Shown piece by piece: positions 32,491 through 41,957 of a stretch of DNA of 64,000 nucleotides. Below the pieces are notes generated by a model. It searched no databases and was not told the origin of the DNA. It saw only the letters and a list, made by a program, of their open reading frames with translations. The stretch lies in the NCBI GenBank assembly GCA_910589015.1, contig CAJUSA010000005.1, positions 66,786 to 130,785 on the forward strand, in the 5' to 3' direction. The first letter of the stretch is position 1, and each line of letters starts with the position of its first letter. This DNA is from an uncultured Christensenellaceae bacterium (GTDB lineage: Bacteria; Bacillota; Clostridia; Christensenellales; Borkfalkiaceae). The position numbers and the translations under genes were made by a program.

Positions 32491-33302
32491 GCGTGGAAGA
32501 GATCGAGCGTTCGCTCATCAAAAAATTCCGCAAGGAAATATGGTGCGCCTTCGTGCAAAGCGTCAAAAAATACGCCCTGATTTCCGAGGGTGACAAGATT
32601 GCCGTGTGTATTTCGGGCGGCAAGGATTCGTTCGCGCTTGCAAAGTGCATGCAGGAACTGCAACGCCACGGGCAGTTTGCGTTTGAAACGAAGTTCATTG
32701 TCATGGATCCGGGCTATTCGCCCGCGAACAGGCGGCTTATCGAGGAAAATGCGAACAAGACGGGGGTGGACGTCGATATTTTCGATAGTTCGATCTTCGC
32801 GGCGGTCGATTCGGTGGGCGGCGGATCGCCTTGTTATTTATGCGCGCGTATGCGGCGGGGGTATTTATACGAATACGCGAAAAAATGCGGCTGTAACAAA
32901 ATCGCGCTCGGGCATCACTTCGACGACGCGGTGGAAACCACGCTCATGAGCATGCTATACGGCGCGGAAATCAAAACCATGCTGCCGAAGCTGCGTTCCA
33001 CCTCGCACCCCGGCATGGAACTCATTCGCCCCTTATACGCCGTGCGCGAGCGCGATATCATTGCCTGGGCGGAATATAACGGGCTGACTTTTCTTCGCTG
33101 CGCTTGCCGTTTCACCGAGCGCATGGGCGATAAGGCGGAGGACGGAAAACGCAAAGAGATGAAAGATCTCGTCGCGCGGTTGGAACAAAGTCACCCCGAC
33201 GCGGCGAAAAATATCTTCACTTCCATGCATAACGTTGCGCTCGATTGCATCGTCGGCTGGCGGAAGGGCGGCGTGCGCGGAAATTTCTGCGATAATTATT
33301 AA
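32487..33302 (+). CDS. TtcA-like tRNA thiolation ATPase (PP-loop, Fe-S)
   Basis: The 271-residue protein has the PP-loop SGGKDSFAL near residue 35, a CYLC pair in the middle and the GHHFDDAVETTL segment, matching the TtcA/TtuA group that adds sulfur at tRNA C32 or related positions using a 4Fe-4S cluster. The GTG start sits 7 nt behind GGAGG and overlaps the flavoprotein stop. Which tRNA base is modified is not certain. Confidence 0.88.
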   Translation: MSVEEIERSLIKKFRKEIWCAFVQSVKKYALISEGDKIAVCISGGKDSFALAKCMQELQRHGQFAFETKFIVMDPGYSPANRRLIEENANKTGVDVDIFDSSIFAAVDSVGGGSPCYLCARMRRGYLYEYAKKCGCNKIALGHHFDDAVETTLMSMLYGAEIKTMLPKLRSTSHPGMELIRPLYAVRERDIIAWAEYNGLTFLRCACRFTERMGDKAEDGKRKEMKDLVARLEQSHPDAAKNIFTSMHNVALDCIVGWRKGGVRGNFCDNY

Positions 33303-33421
33303 CCTTTCGCGTTTAGAATACATAAAAATGATTGATATATAATATATACGGTCACGTTTGTATATAATAAAAGATCGGATTTGCCGCAAAGGCAAACGGT
33401 ATCGGAGGTATTTATTTTATT

Positions 33422-34477
33422 ATGGGCACAATCGGTTTATGGATTGCGCTTATCGTCCTCCTCGCGTTCTCGGCTTGGTTCAGCGCGACGGAAACGGCTT
33501 ACACCAGTTTTTCCACGGTGCGAATGCGTCGGCTTGCGATCAAAAAACGCGCCGCGCGTCTGGCTCTTCGGCTGAGCGACGATTACAACAAAATTCTCAC
33601 GACGTTGTTGCTCGGCAACAACATTGTCAACATCGCGGGCTCGACCATTTCGACGATTCTCTTCATCGGAATGTTAGGCGGGGAACTCGGTCCCACGATC
33701 TCTACGGTCGCGCTTACCGCCGTCGTCGTCATCTTCTGCGAGATCACGCCCAAAACGATTGCGCGCGAGGCACCCGAGGCGTTTGCGCTCTTTTCCGCCT
33801 ATCCGCTCGCGGCGTTTACTTATCTGTTCTATCCGTTGAATTGGCTCTTCGGGCTTTGGAAAAAGCTCGTGCTGAAAATTTTCGGGCTCGATAAAAAGAA
33901 ACCGAAAATCACCGAGGAAGAATTCAAGCTGCTCGTTTCCGACGTGGCGGACGACGGCGTGCTCAACGCGAACGAGCACGACCTCATCACCAAATCGTTG
34001 CGGTTCGACGATCTGCACGTCGGTTCGTGCATGATCCCGCTCGATCGGGTGATCGCCGTGGAAGCGCGCGAAAATTCGCGCCTTGTCTACAAGCTCTTCC
34101 GCGAAACCAACTTTTCGCGTATTCCCGTTTACAAGGGCACGAAGGGGAATATCATCGGTATTTTATACCGCGCCGATTTCTATGAGAATATGCTTGCGGG
34201 CAGGCGCGATTTCGATAATATCATCCGCCCCGTTTCATATACGACGACGGACATGAAACTTTCCGAACTTATGAAACGCATGCAGACCATGCGCGAACAC
34301 ATGATGATCGTCGGCTCGCGCAGCAACGCGCTCGGACTTATCACCCGCGAGGACATGGTGGAAGAGTTGGTGGGCGATATCGACGATAAATACGATTTAA
34401 CGCCCGTGACCTCACCCCTGCAACCGTTTATCCCCGAACCCGAACTTCCCGAAACGGTCGACGAAACAGAAGAATAA
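33422..34477 (+). CDS. CNNM/hemolysin C-type membrane protein with CBS pair
   Basis: The 351-residue protein has a DUF21 domain of about four helices (1-150) with the SATETAYTSFS and LLGNNIVNIAGST segments, then two CBS domains and a short acidic tail. It lacks the C-terminal CorC-type domain. Members act in Mg2+ or Co2+ export. GGAGG (33404-33408) is 13 nt from the ATG, farther than usual. A small hairpin (TTTGCC/GGCAAA) lies in the leader. Confidence 0.9.
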   Translation: MGTIGLWIALIVLLAFSAWFSATETAYTSFSTVRMRRLAIKKRAARLALRLSDDYNKILTTLLLGNNIVNIAGSTISTILFIGMLGGELGPTISTVALTAVVVIFCEITPKTIAREAPEAFALFSAYPLAAFTYLFYPLNWLFGLWKKLVLKIFGLDKKKPKITEEEFKLLVSDVADDGVLNANEHDLITKSLRFDDLHVGSCMIPLDRVIAVEARENSRLVYKLFRETNFSRIPVYKGTKGNIIGILYRADFYENMLAGRRDFDNIIRPVSYTTTDMKLSELMKRMQTMREHMMIVGSRSNALGLITREDMVEELVGDIDDKYDLTPVTSPLQPFIPEPELPETVDETEE

Positions 34478-34486
34478 AAGCCTCTG

Positions 34487-34520
34487 CGGCGGGATAAAAC
34501 CCGCCGTATTTCGCGTTTTT
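34487..34520 (+). terminator. Probable terminator after the CNNM gene
   Basis: A 7-bp GC stem (34487-34493 with 34500-34506) is followed by a discontinuous T-rich tail. Confidence 0.5.
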
Positions 34521-34554
34521 TGCGCAAAATTTTGCAAAAACGCTTGCGGTTTTA

Positions 34555-34583
34555 TTGAAAATACGCATGGATTATGGTATAAT
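34555..34583 (+). promoter_or_regulatory. Promoter of the hybrid kinase operon
   Basis: TTGAAA (34555-34560) and a perfect TATAAT (34578-34583) with 17-bp spacing. Confidence 0.8.
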
Positions 34584-34614
34584 CGTAGCGGATAATATCG
34601 GAACGGAGTAATTT

Positions 34615-36306
34615 ATGATTGCCTTTGTGATTGCATACAGCGTGATATTGCTGCTTCTCGCAATTTCGGCGGTCTTTTTATGCGTGTTTTTTCTGCGTTT
34701 ACGGCCTTTTGAAACGCAGAAAACCCAAACGAGCGACGGCGGCGCAATCACGCAAATTTACGGCGCAGGCGCGGGGTGCGCGTTTCTTCTCTTCGAGGCG
34801 GAAAGCGGATTGCCCGTGTATGTGAGCGAAAACGTCGCGGCATTTTTCGGCGTGAGCGCGGAAGAAGTCCTGCGCGATACCGAGGCGCTCAAACGTGACC
34901 TTGCGCATGTTGACGCGCGCGCGTTCGACAACGCTCTTCGCGAATGGAACAAAGAGGGAACGTTCTGTTACGAACTGCCCTGTTCGAACGGGCGGATCGC
35001 CAAAATCGAGGCGTTCTCAGCGGAATGCGGGGGAAAGAAATACGTCGCTTTTACGGTTTACGACGTCACCGAAGAAAAGATCAAGCGCGACGAAATGAGC
35101 AAAGAATTAGACGCGGCGCTTACGCAGGCGGCGGCGAAATCGACCTTCCTTTCGAGCATGAGCCACGAGATCCGCACGCCGATGAACGGTGTCATGGGCA
35201 TGATGGCGCTTGCAAAAATGAATATCGACGATAAAGAGAAGGTGAAAAGCTATCTCGACAGGGCGGGCGATCTTTCGGTGTTCCTGCTCGGCATGATCAA
35301 CGATATCCTCGATATTTCCAAGATCGAAAGCGGCAAAATGATCCTGTTCAATACGAATATGGACGTGTTCGCGTTTGCCGAAAAAATCAAGAATATGTTC
35401 AACGGCACGGTGACCGCAAAGGGCATCGATTTTGTCGTGGAAACCGTCGATTTTACGGCGCGGTACCTCGTTTGCGACGAACTGCGCCTGACGCAGGTCG
35501 TGACAAACCTCGTTTCCAACGCCAACAAGTTCACGCCCGCGGGCGGCAAGATCAGCGTCACCTTCAAGCAGCTCGATCACATCGGCGGCAGCGTGCAGAT
35601 GATGATCCGCGTGCGCGATACGGGCAAGGGCATCGCGCCCGAAAATATCCGCAAGATCATGCGCCCCTTCGAGCAGGAAGAGGCGTCGACCGCGCATAAT
35701 TACGGCGGTACGGGGCTGGGGCTTGCGATCTGCGACAACATCGTGCGCATGATGGGCGGCAATATCGTCATCGACAGCACGCTTGGCAAGGGCACCGATT
35801 TTTCGGTGTTCTTATCGCTGCCCGTTGCCGATGTCCGGCAGGATATGACCAAACCCGTCGAGAAGATCGAAGAACCGCAAGAGGTCGATTTCACCTTCGA
35901 CGGGTGTTCGATCCTGCTCGCGGAAGACAACGAGATCAACGCCGAAATCGCCGTGGATATTCTCGAGAGCGAAGGGGCGAAAGTTACGCACGCACGCGAC
36001 GGGCAGGAAGCGGTCGATCTCTTTACGGGCAACAAAGAGCGGTTTTTCGATCTGGTGTTGCTCGATATTCAGATGCCCCGTCTGAACGGAAGAGAGGCGG
36101 CGCGGGAAATCCGCAAATGCGGCAAGGGCGACGCGCTCAGCGTGCCCATCATCGCGCTTTCCGCCGACGCGTTCGTCGAGGACGTGAAACTTTCGGAAGA
36201 GGCGGGCATGGACGGGCATGTTTCCAAACCCGTTAATTTCGACGAATTGAGAAAACGCGCGGGCGAAATTATCGCCGCAAAGAAAAAAACAAGGGAACCG
36301 CGATGA
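34615..36306 (+). CDS. Hybrid sensor histidine kinase with receiver domain
   Basis: The 563-residue protein has a single N-terminal membrane helix (about 5-28), a PAS-like domain (50-150), a HisKA domain with H184 in SHEIRTPMNG, an HATPase domain with the GTGLGLAI motif, and a C-terminal receiver domain with phospho-Asp D484. There is almost no outside sensing part, so the PAS domain probably senses inside the cell or at the membrane. No separate DNA-binding regulator is next to it. Its stop overlaps the start of the giant lipoprotein gene (ATGA), which suggests shared control. Confidence 0.92.
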   Translation: MIAFVIAYSVILLLLAISAVFLCVFFLRLRPFETQKTQTSDGGAITQIYGAGAGCAFLLFEAESGLPVYVSENVAAFFGVSAEEVLRDTEALKRDLAHVDARAFDNALREWNKEGTFCYELPCSNGRIAKIEAFSAECGGKKYVAFTVYDVTEEKIKRDEMSKELDAALTQAAAKSTFLSSMSHEIRTPMNGVMGMMALAKMNIDDKEKVKSYLDRAGDLSVFLLGMINDILDISKIESGKMILFNTNMDVFAFAEKIKNMFNGTVTAKGIDFVVETVDFTARYLVCDELRLTQVVTNLVSNANKFTPAGGKISVTFKQLDHIGGSVQMMIRVRDTGKGIAPENIRKIMRPFEQEEASTAHNYGGTGLGLAICDNIVRMMGGNIVIDSTLGKGTDFSVFLSLPVADVRQDMTKPVEKIEEPQEVDFTFDGCSILLAEDNEINAEIAVDILESEGAKVTHARDGQEAVDLFTGNKERFFDLVLLDIQMPRLNGREAAREIRKCGKGDALSVPIIALSADAFVEDVKLSEEAGMDGHVSKPVNFDELRKRAGEIIAAKKKTREPR

Positions 36307-39300
36307 AGAGCAGAAACATTTTTACCCTATTCCTGACCGTTCTTGCGGCGCTTTTATGCGCATGCGCTCTTGCCGCCTGCGGCAGTTACAACGGCAAGCA
36401 CAATATCCCCGGCATACACGAAAACGCGGTGTTCGATATTAAAACCGACCGCCTGAGTTTTGCGCGCGGCATGCAGATCGACCCCGTGGACGTCATTGTC
36501 CGTTGCGCCTGCGTGCTTGTCGACGGCGAGGGGAACGAAGTGGAAGTCACCCGCCGCCACCTGACGGACGGCACGGTGAAATACGAACCGTTCGACCTCG
36601 AAAGGGCGGGCAACGACAAACGCATCACGGTCACTTATAAAAAAGCCGTCGGGTATATCTTCTACGACGTGAACGATTATACCGTCAATTTTTACCTCGA
36701 CGAAGGGAAGGCGACGCTCTGGAAGAGCGTTCCCGCTTCGGCGGCGCTCACCGATACGCTCGATCTTTCGGTGTGGGTGGGGCTTGACGATTACAATTAT
36801 TCCACCGATTCCGCGGCGCGCGCGGCAAACGAAGATCAGGCGATGCGCTTTAACGGTTGGTATGACGACGACGGCAACCCCGTTACGGGCGTGCGTCCGC
36901 TTACCCGCACGCAGAACGGCGGCGTATCCGTCGATCTGCACGCACGGTTTCTCACGTCGGAAGAGCGCGCTGTCTTGCGGCTTTCTTACGACAACGGCGG
37001 CAGAAGGGTGTTTTCGGGTTATACGGGCGAAAAAACCGAAACGGTGACCGTTCCCGAGGGGGTAACGTTTATCGATCTGCATGCGTTGTTTTCTTCCACG
37101 CCGCAGGCGACATCGATCGATTTCGAAAAACTGAACGTGCCTTCGACGGCGCGTTTCGAGTTTCCGCTCAGCCGCCGCGTCAATACGACGGGGTTGAAAG
37201 CGGTAACCGTCGACGGCGGCAACTCCGCATATGCATCGTATAAAGGCGCGGTGTATTCCAAGGATTATAGCACGCTTTACTTCATGCCTGCAAGTTCGAT
37301 GATCAACGATTTCCACGACGCGCTCGAAGAGTTTGCGACCTATTCGTGCGCATACTGGCAGATCAATACGCTCGTCATTCCCGACAGTGTGACCACGTTG
37401 CATAATTATTGCTTCGCCTATTCGCTGCTCAGCAACGTGAGCGGGTTCGAAAACGTCAAATCGATCATGTCGGGCGTGTTTGTCGGCACGCAACTGAGCA
37501 TCGACGACGGCGTCGCACTCTACACGCAGGAAGGCGAGGGCAGGTACGGGCTGAGCATGATCATCGACAAGTCGATTTCCTCTTACACGCTCAAAGAGGG
37601 CACGGTGAGCATCGCCGGCGACGCGTTCGCGCGTTGCGAAAACCTTGTTTCCGTGCAACTCGGCGACAAGCTCGAAAGTATCGGCGCGTCGGCGTTTTCG
37701 GGTTGCATATCCCTGCAAAGCATTTCGCTTCCTTCCTCGCTCGTCTCCTTCGGTTCGGCGGTGTTCTACGGCTGTAAATCGCTCGAACGGGTGGAAGGAT
37801 TCGAAAACGTCAACTGGATCGACGGCAGGTCGGTGCAGGAAATGCGCACGGTGCCCGAAATGCTCTTCTACGGTTGCGAAAGCCTTCATTACATCAACCT
37901 TCCTTCCGATCTTAGGGCGATCGGCAGCGGGGCGTTCCAACGTTGCTATGCGCTCACGGCGCTCGAACTTCCCGAAACGCTCAAAGAAATCGGCGCAAGC
38001 GCCTTCCACAGCAGCGGGTTAGAGAGCGTGATGTTGCCCGCCGCGATCGAATCGCTCGGCAGCGCGGCGTTTTACGGCAGTAAACTCAAGAGCATCGATT
38101 TATCGCACTGTACGCAGCTCACGCAGCTCAGCGACCGGTGCTTTCAGGAGTGCAACCTGACTTCGGTCGTCATTCCCGAACGCATTGCGACCATTCCCGA
38201 ATACTGTTTCTATCACATCGAATCGCTTGAAAGCGTTTCGCTCGGCAACGTGACCGAAGTGGGCGAACGCGCCTTCTCGCGCTGTTCCGCTCTGCGCGAT
38301 ATCACGTTCAGCGAACGGCTTGTTTCGATCGGCGAACGCGCTTTTTCGTATTGCTACGCGATCGAAGAAATCGTCCTGCCCGACAGCGTGGAAACGGTTT
38401 ACGGCTATGCCTTCCAGCATTGCGACGCATTGAAAAAAATCATGCTCGGCAGCGGGGTAGAGGTGTTCGGCGTCTATTCCTATCTTGCCGACGGCGTTTC
38501 GTTCAACGACGCGAAGCTTGCGCTCTATCAGTGCAACAATCTCGAAGAGATCGCGGTTTCGGAAGGGAACACTTTCTACCGCGCAGTCGAGGGCGTGCTC
38601 TACGGCAAGTCGGTTTGCGGTGAGGAATATTCTGACGGCGCGGTGCTCTATTCCGTTCCTTCCGCACGCGTGCAGACCGAACTGACTCTGCCCGATAGCG
38701 TGAAAATTATGCTGCCGTATGCCTTCCAGTACCAAAAATCGGTGACTTCGCTCACGCTGAACGAAGGGCTTGAAAATATCGGCAAGGGCGCGTTTTACAG
38801 TTCGTCGTCTATAACGAGTTTGCATTTGCCTTCCACCGTGCGGCAGATCGGCGCGGGGATCCTGCTCAGTTCGAAAATTCAGTCGTTCTCGATCGACGAG
38901 GAAAATCCCGTGTTCAGTTCGGACGGCAACCTCATTTACAACGGCAACGAACTTGTGATCTATGTGGGGATCTCGCCCGAAGTGGTCATTCGAGAGGGAA
39001 CGGAAGAGATCGAGAGCGGCGTGTTCATGAACAATACGCAGATCACGAGCCTCGTTATTCCCGACAGCGTGAAAACGATCGGCGCCAAGGCGTTCACGAA
39101 CTGCACGAAACTGACGTCCATTACGATCGGCAGCGGGTTGAAAAATCTGGATTCGACGGCGTTTTCGGAACTTCCCGCCTTGCAGACGATCACGGTGAGC
39201 GAAAACAATCCGAACTTCAAAGCGAAGGATAATATTCTCTATTCCAAAGACGGCACGAAACTGTTGCTGTGCGCCGCGCGCAATCAGATCACCGATCTTT

Positions 39301-39839
39301 CGTTTTTGAGCGGCGTTACCCATATCGGCGATTACGCCTTTGCCTACCATGCCACCCTTGAAAGCATCTGTCTGCCCGAAGGGGTGAAAACGTTGGGCGA
39401 TTACGCCTTTTTCGAATGCAGGCAAGCCGCCTCGTTTACGGCATGCGAATCGCTCTTATCCATCGGCGAGCGCGCTCTCTCGTTTTCGAAGTCGATCAAT
39501 ACGGCGAACAGCGCCGAAACGCGTTACTGCAATACTTTGAAATACGTCGTGCTCTACGGCAATATCAAATCGATCGGCGCGTACGCTTTTTACGGGCAGT
39601 ACGGCATCGAATCGACCTTCTTCAAAATGAGCCCGTCGGAAGCGACCGCGTTGATCGAGAACAGCGGGCAAAACCGCGAATATTTCCTGTACGGCTGCCC
39701 CGCGGGCGCAACGGGCACCTATTACAACAACATCAAGCGTTATCTGTATCGGGCAACGGCGCCCGACAACTTAACGGTTAATTACGACGGCTACGGCTGG
39801 TTTTATTTCGACGGGAACAACCTGCCGCAACCTTGGTAA
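36303..39839 (+). CDS. Giant BspA-like leucine-rich repeat lipoprotein
   Basis: The 1178-residue protein starts with a lipoprotein signal (LAAC, lipid Cys26). A beta-rich region of about 250 residues follows, then many LRR_5 repeats of the BspA type with the pattern (I/L)xxxAFxxCxxL...(I/L)xLPxSVxxIG. BspA-type surface proteins bind host matrix or other cells. The repeats begin near residue 310 and reach close to the end. It should be anchored to the outer face of the membrane. It is followed after 12 nt by moxR and likely shares the transcript with the kinase. Confidence 0.92.
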   Translation: MKSRNIFTLFLTVLAALLCACALAACGSYNGKHNIPGIHENAVFDIKTDRLSFARGMQIDPVDVIVRCACVLVDGEGNEVEVTRRHLTDGTVKYEPFDLERAGNDKRITVTYKKAVGYIFYDVNDYTVNFYLDEGKATLWKSVPASAALTDTLDLSVWVGLDDYNYSTDSAARAANEDQAMRFNGWYDDDGNPVTGVRPLTRTQNGGVSVDLHARFLTSEERAVLRLSYDNGGRRVFSGYTGEKTETVTVPEGVTFIDLHALFSSTPQATSIDFEKLNVPSTARFEFPLSRRVNTTGLKAVTVDGGNSAYASYKGAVYSKDYSTLYFMPASSMINDFHDALEEFATYSCAYWQINTLVIPDSVTTLHNYCFAYSLLSNVSGFENVKSIMSGVFVGTQLSIDDGVALYTQEGEGRYGLSMIIDKSISSYTLKEGTVSIAGDAFARCENLVSVQLGDKLESIGASAFSGCISLQSISLPSSLVSFGSAVFYGCKSLERVEGFENVNWIDGRSVQEMRTVPEMLFYGCESLHYINLPSDLRAIGSGAFQRCYALTALELPETLKEIGASAFHSSGLESVMLPAAIESLGSAAFYGSKLKSIDLSHCTQLTQLSDRCFQECNLTSVVIPERIATIPEYCFYHIESLESVSLGNVTEVGERAFSRCSALRDITFSERLVSIGERAFSYCYAIEEIVLPDSVETVYGYAFQHCDALKKIMLGSGVEVFGVYSYLADGVSFNDAKLALYQCNNLEEIAVSEGNTFYRAVEGVLYGKSVCGEEYSDGAVLYSVPSARVQTELTLPDSVKIMLPYAFQYQKSVTSLTLNEGLENIGKGAFYSSSSITSLHLPSTVRQIGAGILLSSKIQSFSIDEENPVFSSDGNLIYNGNELVIYVGISPEVVIREGTEEIESGVFMNNTQITSLVIPDSVKTIGAKAFTNCTKLTSITIGSGLKNLDSTAFSELPALQTITVSENNPNFKAKDNILYSKDGTKLLLCAARNQITDLSFLSGVTHIGDYAFAYHATLESICLPEGVKTLGDYAFFECRQAASFTACESLLSIGERALSFSKSINTANSAETRYCNTLKYVVLYGNIKSIGAYAFYGQYGIESTFFKMSPSEATALIENSGQNREYFLYGCPAGATGTYYNNIKRYLYRATAPDNLTVNYDGYGWFYFDGNNLPQPW

Positions 39840-39851
39840 AGAGGTGATACG

Positions 39852-40790
39852 ATGATAATCGAAAAGTCGGAAGAAATTATCAAGAAAATCGGAAACGTGC
39901 TCATCGGCAAAGAGGACGTCATCAAAAAAGTGCTCATGGCGGTGTACGCCAAGGGCAATATTTTGCTGGAAGATACCCCCGGCGTGGGGAAAACTACGCT
40001 TGCGTTGGCGTTTGCCAAGGCGCTCGGGTTGGAATTCAAACGCGTGCAGTTCACGCCCGACACCATGCCCTCGGATATCACGGGTTTCACCGTGTATAAC
40101 AAGGAAACGGGGGAATTCGATTATAAACAGGGGGCGATCGTCTGTAACCTGTTCATGGGCGACGAGATCAACCGCGCGTCGGCGAAAACGCAGTCGGCGC
40201 TCTTAGAGGCGATGGAAGAAAATTCGGTCACGGTCGACGGTGTTACGCACCGCCTGCCCAATCCCTTCATTTGCATTGCAACGCAAAACCCCGCGGGTTC
40301 TTCGGGCACGCAGCCGCTGCCCGAATCCCAGCTCGACCGCTTTATGGTCAAGCTCTCGATCGGGTATCCCGATACGAACGAACAGGTGGAAATGCTCAAA
40401 CGCCATCAGGCGAGCGATCCCATCGATGCGCTCTCGACGGTCACCGACCGCGATAGTATCATCGAAATACAGAATTATCTCGGTTCGGTGAAAATTTCCG
40501 ACGATATTCTCGCCTATCTCGTGGCGCTGTGCGAGGCGACGCGCAACAATCCGCTCATCGAGCTGGGCATGAGTCCGCGCGGACTCATTGCGCTTTCGCG
40601 CATGGTGCGCGCCTGCGCCGTGCTCAACGAACGCGATTATGTGACGCCCGCCGACGTAAAAGAGGTGTTTTCCGACGTCTGCGCCCACCGTTTGATTCTG
40701 CGCCCGCGCGCCAAGCTCGAAGGGCTTTCGGCTCGCGACGTAACCGAACAGATCCTTTCCGCGGTATCGCCCGCGCCCATTAACCGTTAA
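39852..40790 (+). CDS. MoxR family AAA+ ATPase
   Basis: The 312-residue protein has Walker A GVGKT (about 44-48), Walker B GDEINR and the AAA_3/lid arrangement of MoxR proteins. It works as a chaperone-like ATPase in pairs with von Willebrand-type or DUF58 proteins, here the next gene. A clear GAGGTG site lies before the ATG. Confidence 0.93.
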   Translation: MIIEKSEEIIKKIGNVLIGKEDVIKKVLMAVYAKGNILLEDTPGVGKTTLALAFAKALGLEFKRVQFTPDTMPSDITGFTVYNKETGEFDYKQGAIVCNLFMGDEINRASAKTQSALLEAMEENSVTVDGVTHRLPNPFICIATQNPAGSSGTQPLPESQLDRFMVKLSIGYPDTNEQVEMLKRHQASDPIDALSTVTDRDSIIEIQNYLGSVKISDDILAYLVALCEATRNNPLIELGMSPRGLIALSRMVRACAVLNERDYVTPADVKEVFSDVCAHRLILRPRAKLEGLSARDVTEQILSAVSPAPINR

Positions 40791-40793
40791 ATC

Positions 40794-41948
40794 ATGATGC
40801 TTTTCAAGAGAGTGGCTTACGCGATTTTTCTCGCCGCAGCAGTTGCGGCGTTTATCGTAACGGACAGCGGCGTCGCACTGTTTTTGTGCGTATGCCTGTC
40901 CGTTTTGCCTTTTCTCTCGTTTTTTATGCTGCTCTTTGCCGCAAAACGGCTGCGGTTCGACTTCAAGGTGCGCGAAGCGTGCATGCGGGGCGGCGCCTTG
41001 CAGATCACAATGCGGGCAAATCTTGCGCCCCGGTTTCTCGTCGGGTACCTGAAAGCTACCGTCGAGGCGGAAAACACCACCTTCCGTAAGACTTTCCGCA
41101 AGACCTTCGTCTTTCACGACCTAAGCAACGCACCTTATGTTTTCGATTACGTCAGCGGCGATTCGGGCAGGATCAATGTGCGTTTTCCGCGTCTCGTCCT
41201 TGTCGATCTCTTCGGGATCTGTTCGGTGAAAGTCGGTTGCGCGAAGTTCGCGGAGGCGATCGTCTCGCCCGTGCTCTGTGAAGAATTGCAGATACGGCTG
41301 GGCTTCAACGCGCACGCCTCGCAGACGGGTGAAAATTCCGTTCCCCGAAAAGGCGGCGATCATACCGAAATTTTTAATATCCGCGACTATGTTCCGGGCG
41401 ATTCGCTGCATGCCGTGCACTGGAAACTTTCGGGCAAGTTCGATGAGTTGAAGAGCAAGGAATACGGTGCGACCGACGATAACCGCATGCTTGTTCTCGT
41501 TGACGCCAGCCGCAAAAAGGGTGGCGATACGGCGACGGACGAACAGCTTAACGCCGTGTTCGACGTCGCTGCGTCGGTGAGCGAGTCGCTCAAATCGCGC
41601 GGCGTATTGCATTATGTGGGCTGGTTCAACAGCGGCGCGTTCGCGCTCGAAGAGGTGCGCGACAACGACGGATTCGTGCGCATGGTCTATGCGCTCATGA
41701 GCTGTAAGGTGGACGAAGGCAACGCCGAATCGCTCTTTTATCTCTCGCGTACGGGCGAGAGCGCCTCGTTCACCAAAGTCGTGTTGGTTTCTCCCAGCGT
41801 TACGATCGAGGAACTCAAACAGTTTGCCTCCGCCGACGTGACGGCGATCGTCGCGGGCGAGCGGGAAGGCGAAGTGCAGGAAGGCAGCGTAAAGATCGTA
41901 CACGTCCCGTGCAGCAATCTGTTTGCGCTCACGGGGCGCGCCCTTTAA
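40794..41948 (+). CDS. DUF58 domain protein
   Basis: The 384-residue protein has two N-terminal membrane helices (about 8-50) and the DUF58 core with the conserved motif around PGDSLHAVHWKLS. The fold is related to von Willebrand type A domains. It follows moxR by 3 nt, the standard partnership. Either of two adjacent ATG codons could be the start. Confidence 0.9.
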   Translation: MMLFKRVAYAIFLAAAVAAFIVTDSGVALFLCVCLSVLPFLSFFMLLFAAKRLRFDFKVREACMRGGALQITMRANLAPRFLVGYLKATVEAENTTFRKTFRKTFVFHDLSNAPYVFDYVSGDSGRINVRFPRLVLVDLFGICSVKVGCAKFAEAIVSPVLCEELQIRLGFNAHASQTGENSVPRKGGDHTEIFNIRDYVPGDSLHAVHWKLSGKFDELKSKEYGATDDNRMLVLVDASRKKGGDTATDEQLNAVFDVAASVSESLKSRGVLHYVGWFNSGAFALEEVRDNDGFVRMVYALMSCKVDEGNAESLFYLSRTGESASFTKVVLVSPSVTIEELKQFASADVTAIVAGEREGEVQEGSVKIVHVPCSNLFALTGRAL

Positions 41949-41957
41949 CGGACGGAT

